Shown in pieces: positions 14,951 to 28,711 of a DNA stretch of 64,000 nucleotides. The DNA comes from Platycnemis pennipes (Eukaryota; Arthropoda; Insecta; Odonata; Platycnemididae). Under the pieces are notes generated by a model. That model did no database searches, was not told where the DNA came from, and worked only from the letters and a program-made list of their open reading frames with translations. The translations under genes and the position numbers were made by a program. The stretch spans positions 133,791,544 to 133,855,543 of the forward strand of contig OW121852.1 in assembly GCA_933228895.1 (NCBI GenBank), in the 5' to 3' direction. Position 1 is the first letter of the stretch; every line of letters begins with the position of its first letter.

Positions 14951-15820
14951 GCAAAACATCCTAGTAAAATAAAAAAATCCACTTCTCAGGCTTCCACTCA
15001 AACTTGGATTTTTTCATCTGAAGTCATTTCTCCCGCTGTTTTTTATCTAAAATTAACAATTTCGCCCATCTGCAGCTCTGTTCACTAAAATTTATGAGAA
15101 ACATCCTATAAAAATAAAAAAATCCACTTCTCAGGCTTCCACTCAAACTTGGATTTTTTCATCTGAATTCATTTCTCCCGCTGTTTTTTATCTAAAATTA
15201 ACAATTTCGCCCATCTGCAGCTCTGTTCACTAAAATTTATGAGAAACATCCTATAAAAATAAAAAAATCCACTTCTCAGGCTTCCACTCAAACTTGGATT
15301 TTTTCACCTGAAGTCATTTCTCCCGCTGTTTTTTATCTAAAATTAACAATTTCGCCCGTCTGCAGCTCTGTTCACTAAAATTTATGAGAAACATCCTATA
15401 AAAATAAAAAAATCCACTTCTCAGGCTTCCACTCAAACTTGGATTTTTTCATCTGAAGTCATTTCTCCCGCTGTTTTTTATCTAAAATTAACAATTTCGC
15501 CCGTCTGCAGCTCTGTTCACTAAAATTTATGAGAAACATCCTATAAAAATAAAAAAATCCACTTCTCAGGCTTCCACTCAAACTTGGATTTTTTCATCTG
15601 AATTCATTTCTCCCGCTGTTTTTTATCTAAAATTAACAATTTCGCCCGTCTGCAGCTCTGTTCACTAAAATTTATGAGAAACATCCTATAAAAATAAAAA
15701 AATCCACTTCTCAGGCTTCCACTCAAACTTGGATTTTTTCATCTGAATTCATTTCTCCCGCTGTTTTTTATCTAAAATTAACAATTTCGCCCGTCTGCAG
15801 CTCTGTTCACTAAAATTTAT
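14951..15820. repeat. 6-monomer (870-bp) higher-order module, copy 1
   Basis: The module opens with a GCAAAACATCCTAGTAAAAT monomer and then has the site order GAAGTC, GAATTC, GAAGTC, GAAGTC, GAATTC, GAATTC. The first two monomers carry CCCATC and the rest CCCGTC. Identical variant order occurs in the copies starting at 15821, 17706 and 19011. Copy 1 has a private change, CACCTGAAGTC near 15306. Confidence 0.8.
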
Positions 15821-16690
15821 GCAAAACATCCTAGTAAAATAAAAAAATCCACTTCTCAGGCTTCCACTCAAACTTGGATTTTTTCATCTGAAGTCATTTC
15901 TCCCGCTGTTTTTTATCTAAAATTAACAATTTCGCCCATCTGCAGCTCTGTTCACTAAAATTTATGAGAAACATCCTATAAAAATAAAAAAATCCACTTC
16001 TCAGGCTTCCACTCAAACTTGGATTTTTTCATCTGAATTCATTTCTCCCGCTGTTTTTTATCTAAAATTAACAATTTCGCCCATCTGCAGCTCTGTTCAC
16101 TAAAATTTATGAGAAACATCCTATAAAAATAAAAAAATCCACTTCTCAGGCTTCCACTCAAACTTGGATTTTTTCATCTGAAGTCATTTCTCCCGCTGTT
16201 TTTTATCTAAAATTAACAATTTCGCCCGTCTGCAGCTCTGTTCACTAAAATTTATGAGAAACATCCTATAAAAATAAAAAAATCCACTTCTCAGGCTTCC
16301 ACTCAAACTTGGATTTTTTCATCTGAAGTCATTTCTCCCGCTGTTTTTTATCTAAAATTAACAATTTCGCCCGTCTGCAGCTCTGTTCACTAAAATTTAT
16401 GAGAAACATCCTATAAAAATAAAAAAATCCACTTCTCAGGCTTCCACTCAAACTTGGATTTTTTCATCTGAATTCATTTCTCCCGCTGTTTTTTATCTAA
16501 AATTAACAATTTCGCCCGTCTGCAGCTCTGTTCACTAAAATTTATGAGAAACATCCTATAAAAATAAAAAAATCCACTTCTCAGGCTTCCACTCAAACTT
16601 GGATTTTTTCATCTGAATTCATTTCTCCCGCTGTTTTTTATCTAAAATTAACAATTTCGCCCGTCTGCAGCTCTGTTCACTAAAATTTAT
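15821..16690. repeat. 6-monomer (870-bp) higher-order module, copy 2
   Basis: This copy follows copy 1 directly with the same opening monomer and the same order of EcoRI-plus and EcoRI-minus monomers. The next module does not follow at 16691, where the monomer is of the ATGAGAAAC type. Confidence 0.8.
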
Positions 16691-17705
16691 GAGAAACATC
16701 CTATAAAAATAAAAAAATCCACTTCTCAGGCTTCCACTCAAACTTGGATTTTTTCATCTGAATTCATTTCTCCCGCTGTTTTTTATCTAAAATTAACAAT
16801 TTCGCCCGTCTGCAGCTCTGTTCACTAAAATTTATGAGAAACATCCTATAAAAATAAAAAAATCCACTTCTCAGGCTTCCACTCAAACTTGGATTTTTTC
16901 ATCTGAATTCATTTCTCCCGCTGTTTTTTATCTAAAATTAACAATTTCGCCCATCTGCAGCTCTGTTCACTAAAATTTATGAGAAACATCCTATAAAAAT
17001 AAAAAAATCCACTTCTCAGGCTTCCACTCAAACTTGGATTTTTTCATCTGAAGTCATTTCTCCCGCTGTTTTTTATCTAAAATTAACAATTTCGCCCGTC
17101 TGCAGCTCTGTTCACTAAAATTTATGAAAAACATCCTATAAAAATAAAAAAATCCACTTCTCAGGCTTCCACTCAAACTTGGATTTTTTCATCTGAAGTC
17201 ATTTCTCCCGCTGTTTTTTATCTAAAATTAACAATTTCGCCCGTCTGCAGCTCTGTTCACTAAAATTTATGAGAAACATCCTATAAAAATAAAAAAATCC
17301 ACTTCTCAGGCTTCCACTCAAACTTGGATTTTTTCATCTGAATTCATTTCTCCCGCTGTTTTTTATCTAAAATTAACAATTTCGCCCGTCTGCAGCTCTG
17401 TTCACTAAAATTTATGAGAAACATCCTATAAAAATAAAAAAATCCACTTCTCAGGCTTCCACTCAAACTTGGATTTTTTCATCTGAATTCATTTCTCCCG
17501 CTGTTTTTTATCTAAAATTAACAATTTCGCCCGTCTGCAGCTCTGTTCACTAAAATTTATGAGAAACATCCTATAAAAATAAAAAAATCCACTTCTCCGG
17601 CTTCCACTCAAACTTGGATTTTTTCATCTGAATTCATTTCTCCCGCTGTTTTTTATCTAAAATTAACAATTTCGCCCGTCTGCAGCTCTGTTCACTAAAA
17701 TTTAT

Positions 17706-18575
17706 GCAAAACATCCTAGTAAAATAAAAAAATCCACTTCTCAGGCTTCCACTCAAACTTGGATTTTTTCATCTGAAGTCATTTCTCCCGCTGTTTTTTA
17801 TCTAAAATTAACAATTTCGCCCATCTGCAGCTCTGTTCACTAAAATTTATGAGAAACATCCTATAAAAATAAAAAAATCCACTTCTCAGGCTTCCACTCA
17901 AACTTGGATTTTTTCATCTGAATTCATTTCTCCCGCTGTTTTTTATCTAAAATTAACAATTTCGCCCATCTGCAGCTCTGTTCACTAAAATTTATGAGAA
18001 ACATCCTATAAAAATAAAAAAATCCACTTCTCAGGCTTCCACTCAAACTTGGATTTTTTCATCTGAAGTCATTTCTCCCGCTGTTTTTTATCTAAAATTA
18101 ACAATTTCGCCCGTCTGCAGCTCTGTTCACTAAAATTTATGAGAAACATCCTATAAAAATAAAAAAATCCACTTCTCAGGCTTCCACTCAAACTTGGATT
18201 TTTTCATCTGAAGTCATTTCTCCCGCTGTTTTTTATCTAAAATTAACAATTTCGCCCGTCTGCAGCTCTGTTCACTAAAATTTATGAGAAACATCCTATA
18301 AAAATAAAAAAATCCACTTCTCAGGCTTCCACTCAAACTTGGATTTTTTCATCTGAATTCATTTCTCCCGCTGTTTTTTATCTAAAATTAACAATTTCGC
18401 CCGTCTGCAGCTCTGTTCACTAAAATTTATGAGAAACATCCTATAAAAATAAAAAAATCCACTTCTCAGGCTTCCACTCAAACTTGGATTTTTTCATCTG
18501 AATTCATTTCTCCCGCTGTTTTTTATCTAAAATTAACAATTTCGCCCGTCTGCAGCTCTGTTCACTAAAATTTAT
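17706..18575. repeat. 6-monomer (870-bp) higher-order module, copy 3
   Basis: It begins 13 monomers (1885 bp) after the start of copy 2 and has the same six-monomer variant order. It is separated from copy 2 by monomers of other types. Confidence 0.8.
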
Positions 18576-19010
18576 GAAAAACATCCTAGTAAAATAAAAA
18601 AATCCACTTCTCAGGCTTCCACTCAAACTTGGATTTTTTCATCTGAATTCATTTCTCCCGCTGTTTTTTATCTAAAATTAACAATTTCGCCCATCTGCAG
18701 CTCTGTTCACTAAAATTTATGAGAAACATCCTATAAAAATAAAAAAATCCACTTCTCAGGCATCCACTCAAACTTGGATTTTTTCATCTGAATTCATTTC
18801 TCCCGCTGTTTTTTATCTAAAATTAACAATTTCGCCCGTCTGCAGCTCTGTTCACTAAAATTTATGAGAAATATCCTATAAAAATAAAAAAATCCACTTC
18901 TCAGGCTTCCACTCAAACTTGGTTTTTTTCATCTGAATTCATTTCTCCCGCTGTTTTTTATCTAAAATTAACAATTTCGCCCGTCTGCAGCTCTGTTCAC
19001 TAAAATTTAT

Positions 19011-19880
19011 GCAAAACATCCTAGTAAAATAAAAAAATCCACTTCTCAGGCTTCCACTCAAACTTGGATTTTTTCATCTGAAGTCATTTCTCCCGCTGTT
19101 TTTTATCTAAAATTAACAATTTCGCCCATCTGCAGCTCTGTTCACTAAAATTTATGAGAAACATCCTATAAAAATAAAAAAATCCACTTCTCAGGCTTCC
19201 ACTCAAACTTGGATTTTTTCATCTGAATTCATTTCTCCCGCTGTTTTTTATCTAAAATTAACAATTTCGCCCATCTGCAGCTCTGTTCACTAAAATTTAT
19301 GAGAAACATCCTATAAAAATAAAAAAATCCACTTCTCAGGCTTCCACTCAAACTTGGATTTTTTCATCTGAAGTCATTTCTCCCGCTGTTTTTTATCTAA
19401 AATTAACAATTTCGCCCGTCTGCAGCTCTGTTCACTAAAATTTATGAGAAACATCCTATAAAAATAAAAAAATCCACTTCTCAGGCTTCCACTCAAACTT
19501 GGATTTTTTCATCTGAAGTCATTTCTCCCGCTGTTTTTTATCTAAAATTAACAATTTCGCCCGTCTGCAGCTCTGTTCACTAAAATTTATGAGAAACATC
19601 CTATAAAAATAAAAAAATCCACTTCTCAGGCTTCCACTCAAACTTGGATTTTTTCATCTGAATTCATTTCTCCCGCTGTTTTTTATCTAAAATTAACAAT
19701 TTCGCCCGTCTGCAGCTCTGTTCACTAAAATTTATGGGAAACATCCTATAAAAATAAAAAAATCCACTTCTCAGGCTTCCACTCAAACTTGGATTTTTTC
19801 ATCTGAATTCATTTCTCCCGCTGTTTTTTATCTAAAATTAACAATTTCGCCCGTCTGCAGCTCTGTTCACTAAAATTTAT
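19011..19880. repeat. 6-monomer (870-bp) higher-order module, copy 4
   Basis: It begins 9 monomers (1305 bp) after the start of copy 3 with the same variant order. It holds the last GAAGTC monomers (to about 19520) before a 40-kb stretch in which I saw only GAATTC-type monomers. Confidence 0.8.
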
Positions 19881-22800
19881 GAAAAACATCCTAGTAAAAT
19901 AAAAAAATCCACTTCTCAGGCTTCCACTCAAACTTGGATTTTTTCATCTGAATTCATTTCTCCCGCTGTTTTTTATCTAAAATTAACAATTTCGCCCATC
20001 TGCAGCTCTGTTCACTAAAATTTATGAGAAACATCCTATAAAAATAAAAAAATCCACTTCTCAGGCTTCCACTCAAACTTGGATTTTTTCATCTGAATTC
20101 ATTTCTCCCGCTGTTTTTTATCTAAAATTAACAATTTCGCCCGTCTGCAGCTCTGTTCACTAAAATTTATGAAAAACATCCTAGTAAAATAAAAAAATCC
20201 ACTTCTCAGGCTTCCACTCAAACTTGGATTTTTTCATCTGAATTCATTTCTCCCGCTGTTTTTTATCTAAAATTAACAATTTCGCCCGTCTGCAGCTCTG
20301 TTCACTAAAATTTATGAAAAACATCCTAGTAAAATAAAAAAATCCACTTCTCAGGCTTCCACTCAAACTTGGATTTTTTCATCTGAATTCATTTCTCCCG
20401 CTGTTTTTTATCTAAAATTAACAATTTCGCCCGTCTGCAGCTCTGTTCACTAAAATTTATGAGAAACATCCTATAAAAATAAAAAAATCCACTTCTCAGG
20501 CTTCCACTCAAACTTGGATTTTTTCATCTGAATTCATTTCTCCCGCTGTTTTTTATCTAAAATTAACAATTTCGCCCGTCTGCAGCTCTGTTCACTAAAA
20601 TTTATGAGAAACATCCTATAAAAATAAAAAAATCCACTTCTCAGGCTTCCACTCAAACTTGGATTTTTTCATCTGAATTCATTTCTCCCGCTGTTTTTTA
20701 TCTAAAATTAACAATTTCGCCCGTCTGCAGCTCTGTTCACTAAAATTTATGAGAAACATCCTATAAAAATAAAAAAATCCACTTCTCAGGCTTCCACTCA
20801 AACTTGGATTTTTTCATCTGAATTCATTTCTCCCGCTGTTTTTTATCTAAAATTAACAATTTCGCCCGTCTGCATCTCTGTTCACTAAAATTTATGAAAA
20901 ACATCCTATAAAAATAAAAAAATCCACTTCTCAGGCTTCCACTCAAACTTGGATTTTTTCATCTGAATTCATTTCTCCCGCTGTTTTTTATCTAAAATTA
21001 ACAATTTCGCCCGTCTGCAGCTCTGTTCACTAAAATTTATGAAAAACATCCTATAAAAATAAAAAAATCCACTTCTCAGGCTTCCACTCAAACTTGGATT
21101 TTTTCATCTGAATTCATTTCTCCCGCTGTTTTTTATCTAAAATTAACAATTTCGCCCGTCTGCAGCTCTGTTCACTAAAATTTATGAGAAACATCCTATA
21201 AAAATAAAAAAATCCACTTCTCAGGCTTCCACTCAAACTTGGATTTTTTCATCTGAATTCATTTCTCCCGCTGTTTTTTATCTAAAATTAACAATTTCGC
21301 CCGTCTGCAGCTCTGTTCACTAAAATTTATGAGAAACATCCTAGTGAAATAAAAAAATCCACTTCTCAGGCTTCCACTCAAACTTGGATTTTTTCATCTG
21401 AATTCATTTCTCCCGCTGTTTTTTATCTAAAATTAACAATTTCGCCCGTCTGCAGCTCTGTTCACTAAAATTTATGAGAAACATCCTATAAAAATAAAAA
21501 AATCCACTTCTCAGGCTTCCACTCAAACTTGGATTTTTTCATCTGAATTCATTTCTCCCGCTGTTTTTTATCTAAAATTAACAATTTCGCCCGTCTGCAG
21601 CTCTGTTCACTAAAATTTATGAGAAACATCCTATAAAAATAAAAAAATCCACTTCTCAGGCTTCCACTCAAACTTGGATTTTTTCATCTGAATTCATTTC
21701 TCCCGCTGTTTTTTATCTAAAATTAACAATTTCGCCCGTCTGCAGCTCTGTTCACTAAAATTTATGAAAAACATCCTAGTAAAATAAAAAAATCCACTTC
21801 TCAGGCTTCCACTCAAACTTGGATTTTTTCATCTGAATTCATTTCTCCCGCTGTTTTTTATCTAAAATTAACAATTTCGCCCGTCTGTAGCTCTGTTCAC
21901 TAAAATTTATGAAAAACATCCTAGTAAAATAAAAAAATCCACTTCTCAGGCTTCCACTCAAACTTGGATTTTTTCATCTGAATTCATTTCTCCCGCTGTT
22001 TTTTATCTAAAATTAACAATTTCGCCCGTCTGCAGCTCTGTTCACTAAAATTTATGAAAAACATCCTAGTAAAATAAAAAAATCCACTTCTCAGGCTTCC
22101 ACTCAAACTTGGATTTTTTCATCTGAATTCATTTCTCCCGCTGTTTTTTATCTAAAATTAACAATTTCGCCCGTCTGCAGCTCTGTTCACTAAAATTTAT
22201 GAGAAACATCCTATAAAAATAAAAAAATCCACTTCTCAGGCTTCCACTCAAACTTGGATTTTTTCATCTGAATTCATTTCTCCCGCTGTTTTTTATCTAA
22301 AATTAACAATTTCGCCCGTCTGCAGCTCTGTTCACCAAAATTTATGAAAAACATCCTAGTAAAATAAAAAAATCCACTTCTCAGGCTTCCACTCAAACTT
22401 GGATTTTTTCATCTGAATTCATTTCTCCCGCTGTTTTTTATCTAAAATTAACAATTTCGCCCGTCTGCAGCTCTGTTCACTAAAATTTATGAAAAACATC
22501 CTAGTAAAATAAAAAAATCCACTTCTCAGGCTTCCACTCAAACTTGGATTTTTTCATCTGAATTCATTTCTCCCGCTGTTTTTTATCTAAAATTCACAAT
22601 TTCGCCCGTCTGCAGCTCTGTTCACTAAAATTTATGAAAAACATCCTAGTAAAATAAAAAAATCCACTTCTCAGGCTTCCACTCAAACTTGGATTTTTTC
22701 ATCTGAATTCATTTCTCCCGCTGTTTTTTATCTAAAATTAACAATTTCGCCCGTCTGCAGCTCTGTTCACTAAAATTTATGAAAAACATCCTAGTAAAAT

Positions 22801-25800
22801 AAAAAAATCCACTTCTCAGGCTTCCACTCAAACTTGGATTTTTTCATCTGAATTCATTTCTCCCGCTGTTTTTTATCTAAAATTAACAATTTCGCCCGTC
22901 TGCGGCTCTGTTCACCAAAATTTATGAAAAACATCCTAGTAAAAAAAAAAATCCACTTCTCAGGCTTCCACTCAAACTTGGATTTTTTCATCTGAATTCA
23001 TTTCTCCCGCTGTTTTTTATCTAAAATTAACAATTTCGCCCGTCTGCAGCTCTGTTCACAAAAATTTATGAGAAACATCCTAGTAAAAAAAAAAATCCAC
23101 TTCTCAGGCTTCCACTCAAACTTGGATTTTTTCATCTGAATTCATTTCTCCCGCTGTTTTTTATCTAAAATTAACAATTTCGCCCGTCTGCAGCTCTGTT
23201 CACCAAAATTTATGAAAAACATCCTAGTAAAAAAAAAAATCCACTTCTCAGGTTTCCACTCAAACTTGGATTTTTTCATCTGAATTCATTTCTCCCGCTG
23301 TTTTTTATCTAAAATTAACAATTTCGCCCGTCTGCAGCTCTGTTCACTAAAATTTATGAGAAACATCCTATAAAAATAAAAAAATCCACTTCTCAGGCTT
23401 CCACTCAAACTTGGATTTTTTCATCTGAATTCATTTCTCCCGCTGTTTTTTATCTAAAATTAACAATTTCGCCCGTCTGCAGCTCTGTTCACTAAAATTT
23501 ATGAAAAACATCCTAGTAAAATAAAAAAATCCACTTCTCAGGCTTCCACTCAAACTTGGATTTTTTCATCTGAATTCATTTCTCCCGCTGTTTTTTATCT
23601 AAAATTAACAATTTCGCCCGTCTGCAGCTCTGTTCACTAAAATTTATGAGAAACATCCTATAAAAATAAAAAAATCCACTTCTCAGGCTTCCACTCAAAC
23701 TTGGATTTTTTCATCTGAATTCATTTCTCCCGCTGTTTTTTATCTAAAATTAACAATTTCGCCCGTCTGCAGCTCTGTTCACTAAAATTTATGAAAAACA
23801 TCCTAGTAAAATAAAAAAATCCACTTCTCAGGCTTCCACTCAAACTTGGATTTTTTCATCTGAATTCATTTCTCCCGCTGTTTTTTATCTAAAATTCACA
23901 ATTTCGCCCGTCTGCAGCTCTGTTCACTAAAATTTATGAAAAACATCCTAGTAAAATAAAAAAATCCACTTCTCAGGCTTCCACTCAAACTTGGATTTTT
24001 TCATCTGAATTCATTTCTCCCGCTGTTTTTTATCTAAAATTAACAATTTCGCCCGTCTGCAGCTCTGTTCACTAAAATTTATGAGAAACATCCTATAAAA
24101 ATAAAAAAATCCACTTCTCAGGCTTCCACTCAAACTTGGATTTTTTCATCTGAATTCATTTCTCCCGCTGTTTTTTATCTAAAATTAACAATTTCGCCCG
24201 TCTGCAGCTCTGTTCACTAAAATTTATGAAAAACATCCTAGTAAAATAAAAAAATCCACTTCTCAGGCTTCCACTCAAACTTGGATTTTTTCATCTGAAT
24301 TCATTTCTCCCGCTGTTTTTTATCTAAAATTAACAATTTCGCCCGTCTGCAGCTCTGTTCACTAAAATTTATGAAAAACATCCTAGTAAAATAAAAAAAT
24401 CCACTTCTCAGGCTTCCACTCAAACTTGGATTTTTTCATCTGAATTCATTTCTCCCGCTGTTTTTTATCTAAAATTAACAATTTCGCCCGTCTGCAGCTC
24501 TGTTCACTAAAATTTATGAGAAACATCCTAGTAAAATAAAAAAATCCACTTCTCAGGCTTCCACTCAAACTTGGATTTTTTCATCTGAATTCATTTCTCC
24601 CGCTGTTTTTTATCTAAAATTAACAATTTCGCCCGTCTGCAGCTCTGTTCACTAAAATTTATGAGAAACATCCTAGTAAAATAAAAAAATCCACTTCTCA
24701 GGCTTCCACTCAAACTTGGATTTTTTCATCTGAATTCATTTCTCCCGCTGTTTTTTATCTAAAATTAACAATTTCGCCCGTCTGCAGCTCTGTTCACTAA
24801 AATTTATGAAAAACATCCTAGTAAAATAAAAAAATCCACTTCTCAGGCTTCCACTCAAACTTGGATTTTTTCATCTGAATTCATTTCTCCCGCTGTTTTT
24901 TATCTAAAATTCACAATTTCGCCCGTCTGCAGCTCTGTTCACTAAAATTTATGAAAAACATCCTAGTAAAATAAAAAAATCCACTTCTCAGGCTTCCACT
25001 CAAACTTGGATTTTTTCATCTGAATTCATTTCTCCCGCTGTTTTTTATCTAAAATTAACAATTTCGCCCGTCTGCAGCTCTGTTCACTAAAATTTATGAG
25101 AAACATCCTATAAAAATAAAAAAATCCACTTCTCAGGCTTCCACTCAAACTTGGATTTTTTCATCTGAATTCATTTCTCCCGCTGTTTTTTATCTAAAAT
25201 TAACAATTTCGCCCGTCTGCAGCTCTGTTCACTAAAATTTATGAAAAACATCCTAGTAAAATAAAAAAATCCACTTCTCAGGCTTCCACTCAAACTTGGA
25301 TTTTTTCATCTGAATTCATTTCTCCCGCTGTTTTTTATCTAAAATTAACAATTTCGCCCGTCTGCAGCTCTGTTCACTAAAATTTATGAGAAACATCCTA
25401 GTAAAATAAAAAAATCCACTTCTCAGGCTTCCACTCAAACTTGGATTTTTTCATCTGAATTCATTTCTCCCGCTGTTTTTTATCTAAAATTAACAATTTC
25501 GCCCGTCTGCAGCTCTGTTCACTAAAATTTATGAGAAACATCCTAGTAAAATAAAAAAATCCACTTCTCAGGCTTCCACTCAAACTTGGATTTTTTCATC
25601 TGAATTCATTTCTCCCGCTGTTTTTTATCTAAAATTAACAATTTCGCCCGTCTGCAGCTCTGTTCACTAAAATTTATGAAAAACATCCTAGTAAAATAAA
25701 AAAATCCACTTCTCAGGCTTCCACTCAAACTTGGATTTTTTCATCTGAATTCATTTCTCCCGCTGTTTTTTATCTAAAATTCACAATTTCGCCCGTCTGC

Positions 25801-28711
25801 AGCTCTGTTCACTAAAATTTATGAAAAACATCCTAGTAAAATAAAAAAATCCACTTCTCAGGCTTCCACTCAAACTTGGATTTTTTCATCTGAATTCATT
25901 TCTCCCGCTGTTTTTTATCTAAAATTAACAATTTCGCCCGTCTGCAGCTCTGTTCACTAAAATTTATGAGAAACATCCTATAAAAATAAAAAAATCCACT
26001 TCTCAGGCTTCCACTCAAACTTGGATTTTTTCATCTGAATTCATTTCTCCCGCTGTTTTTTATCTAAAATTAACAATTTCGCCCGTCTGCAGCTCTGTTC
26101 ACTAACATTTATGAGAAACATCCTATAAAAATAAAAAAATCCACTTCTCAGGCTTCCACTCAAACTTGGATTTTTTCATCTGAATTCATTTCTCCCGCTG
26201 TTTTTTATCTAAAATTAACAATTTCGCCCGTCTGCAGCTCTGTTCACTAAAATTTATGAGAAACATCCTATAAAAATAAAAAATCCACTTCTCAGGCTTC
26301 CACTCAAACTTGGATTTTTTCATCTGAATTCATTTCTCCCGCTGTTTTTTATCTAAAATTAACAATTTCGCCCGTCTGCAGCTCTGTTCACTAAAATTTA
26401 TGAGAAACATCCTATAAAAATAAAAAAATCCACTTCTCAGGCTTCCACTCAAACTTGGATTTTTTCATCTGAATTCATTTCTCCCGCTGTTTTTTATCTA
26501 AAATTAACAATTTCGCCCGTCTGCAGCTCTGTTCACTAAAATTTATGCAAAACATCCTAGTAAAATAAAAAAATCCACTTCTCAGGCTTCCACTCAAACT
26601 TGGATTTTTTCATCTGAATTCATTTCTCCCGCTGTTTTTTATCTAAAATTAACAATTTCGCCCGTCTGCAGCTCTGTTCACTAAAATTTATGCAAAACAT
26701 CCTAGTAAAATAAAAAAATCCACTTCTCAGGCTTCCACTCAAACTTGGATTTTTTCATCTGAATTCATTTCTCCCGCTGTTTTTTATCTAAAATTAACAA
26801 TTTCGCCCGTCTGCAGCTCTGTTCACTAAAATTTATGAGAAACATCCTATAAAAATAAAAAAATCCACTTCTCAGGCTTCCACTCAAACTTGGATTTTTT
26901 CATCTTAATTCATTTCTCCCGCTGTTTTTTATCTAAAATTAACCATTTCGCCCGTCTGCAGCTCTGTTCACTAAAATTTATGAGAAACATCCTATAAAAA
27001 TAAAAAAATCCACTTCTCAGGCTTCCACTCAAACTTGGATTTTTTCATCTCAATTCATTTCTCCCGCTGTTTTTTATCTAAAATTAACAATTTCGCCCGT
27101 CTGCAGCTCTGTTCACTAAAATTTATGAGAAACATCCTATAAAAATAAAAAAATCCACTTCTCAGGCTTCCACTCAAACTTGGATTTTTTCATCTGAATT
27201 CATTTCTCCCGCTGTTTTTTATCTAAAATTAACAATTTCGCCCGTCTGCAGCTCTGTTCACTAAAATTTATGAAAAACATCCTAGTAAAATAAAAAAATC
27301 CACTTCTCAGGCTTCCACTCAAACTTGGATTTTTTCATCTGAATTCATTTCTCCCGCTGTTTTTTATCTAAAATTAACAATTTCGCCCGTCTGCAGCTCA
27401 GTTCACCAAAATGTATGCAAAACATCCCAGTGAAATAAAAAAATCCACTTCTCAGGCTTCCACTCAAACTTGGTTTTTTTTATCTGAATTCATTTCTCCC
27501 GCTGTTTTTTATCTAAAATTAACAATTTCGCCCGTCTGCAGCTCTGTTCACTAAAATTTATGAAAAACATCCTAGTAAAATAAAAAAATCCACTTCTCAG
27601 GCTTCCACTCAAACTTGGATTTTTTCATCTGAATTCATTTCTCCCGCTGTTTTTTATCTAAAATTAACAATTTCGCCCGTCTGCAGCTCTGTTCACTAAA
27701 ATTTATGAAAAACATCCTAGTAAAATAAAAAAATCCACTTCTCAGGCTTCCACTCAAACTTGGATTTTTTCATCTGAATTCATTTCTCCCGCTGTTTTTT
27801 ATCTAAAATTAACAATTTCGCCCGTCTGCAGCTCTGTTCACTAAAATTTATGAGAAACATCCTATAAAAATAAAAAAATCCACTTCTCAGGCTTCCACTC
27901 AAACTTGGATTTTTTCATCTGAATTCATTTCTCCCGCTGTTTTTTATCTAAAATTAACAATTTCGCCCGTCTGCAGCTCTGTTCACTAAAATTTATGAGA
28001 AACATCCTAGTAAAATAAAAAAATCCACTTCTCAGGCTTCCACTCAAACTTGGATTTTTTCATCTGAATTCATTTCTCCCGCTGTTTTTTATCTAAAATT
28101 AACAATTTCGCCCGTCTGCAGCTCTGTTCACTAAAATTTATGAAAAACATCCTAGTAAAATAAAAAAATCCACTTCTCAGGCTTCCACTCAAACTTGGAT
28201 TTTTTCATCTGAATTCATTTCTCCCGCTGTTTTTTATCTAAAATTAACAATTTCGCCCGTCTGCAGCTCTGTTCACTAAAATTTATGAAAAACATCCTAG
28301 TAAAATAAAAAAATCCACTTCTCAGGCTTCCACTCAAACTTGGATTTTTTCATCTGAATTCATTTCTCCCGCTGTTTTTTATCTAAAATTAACAATTTCG
28401 CCCGTCTGCAGCTCTGTTCACTAAAATTTATGAGAAACATCCTAGTAAAATAAAAAAATCCACTTCTCAGGCTTCCACTCAAACTTGGATTTTTTCATCT
28501 GAATTCATTTCTCCCGCTGTTTTTTATCTAAAATTAACAATTTCGCCCGTCTGCAGCTCTGTTCACTAAAATTTATGACAAACATCCTAGTAAAATAAAA
28601 AAATCCACTTCTCAGGCTTCCACTCAAACTTGGATTTTTTCATCTGAATTCATTTCTCCCGCTGTTTTTTATCTAAAATTAACAATTTCGCCCGTCTGCA
28701 GCTCTGTTCAA

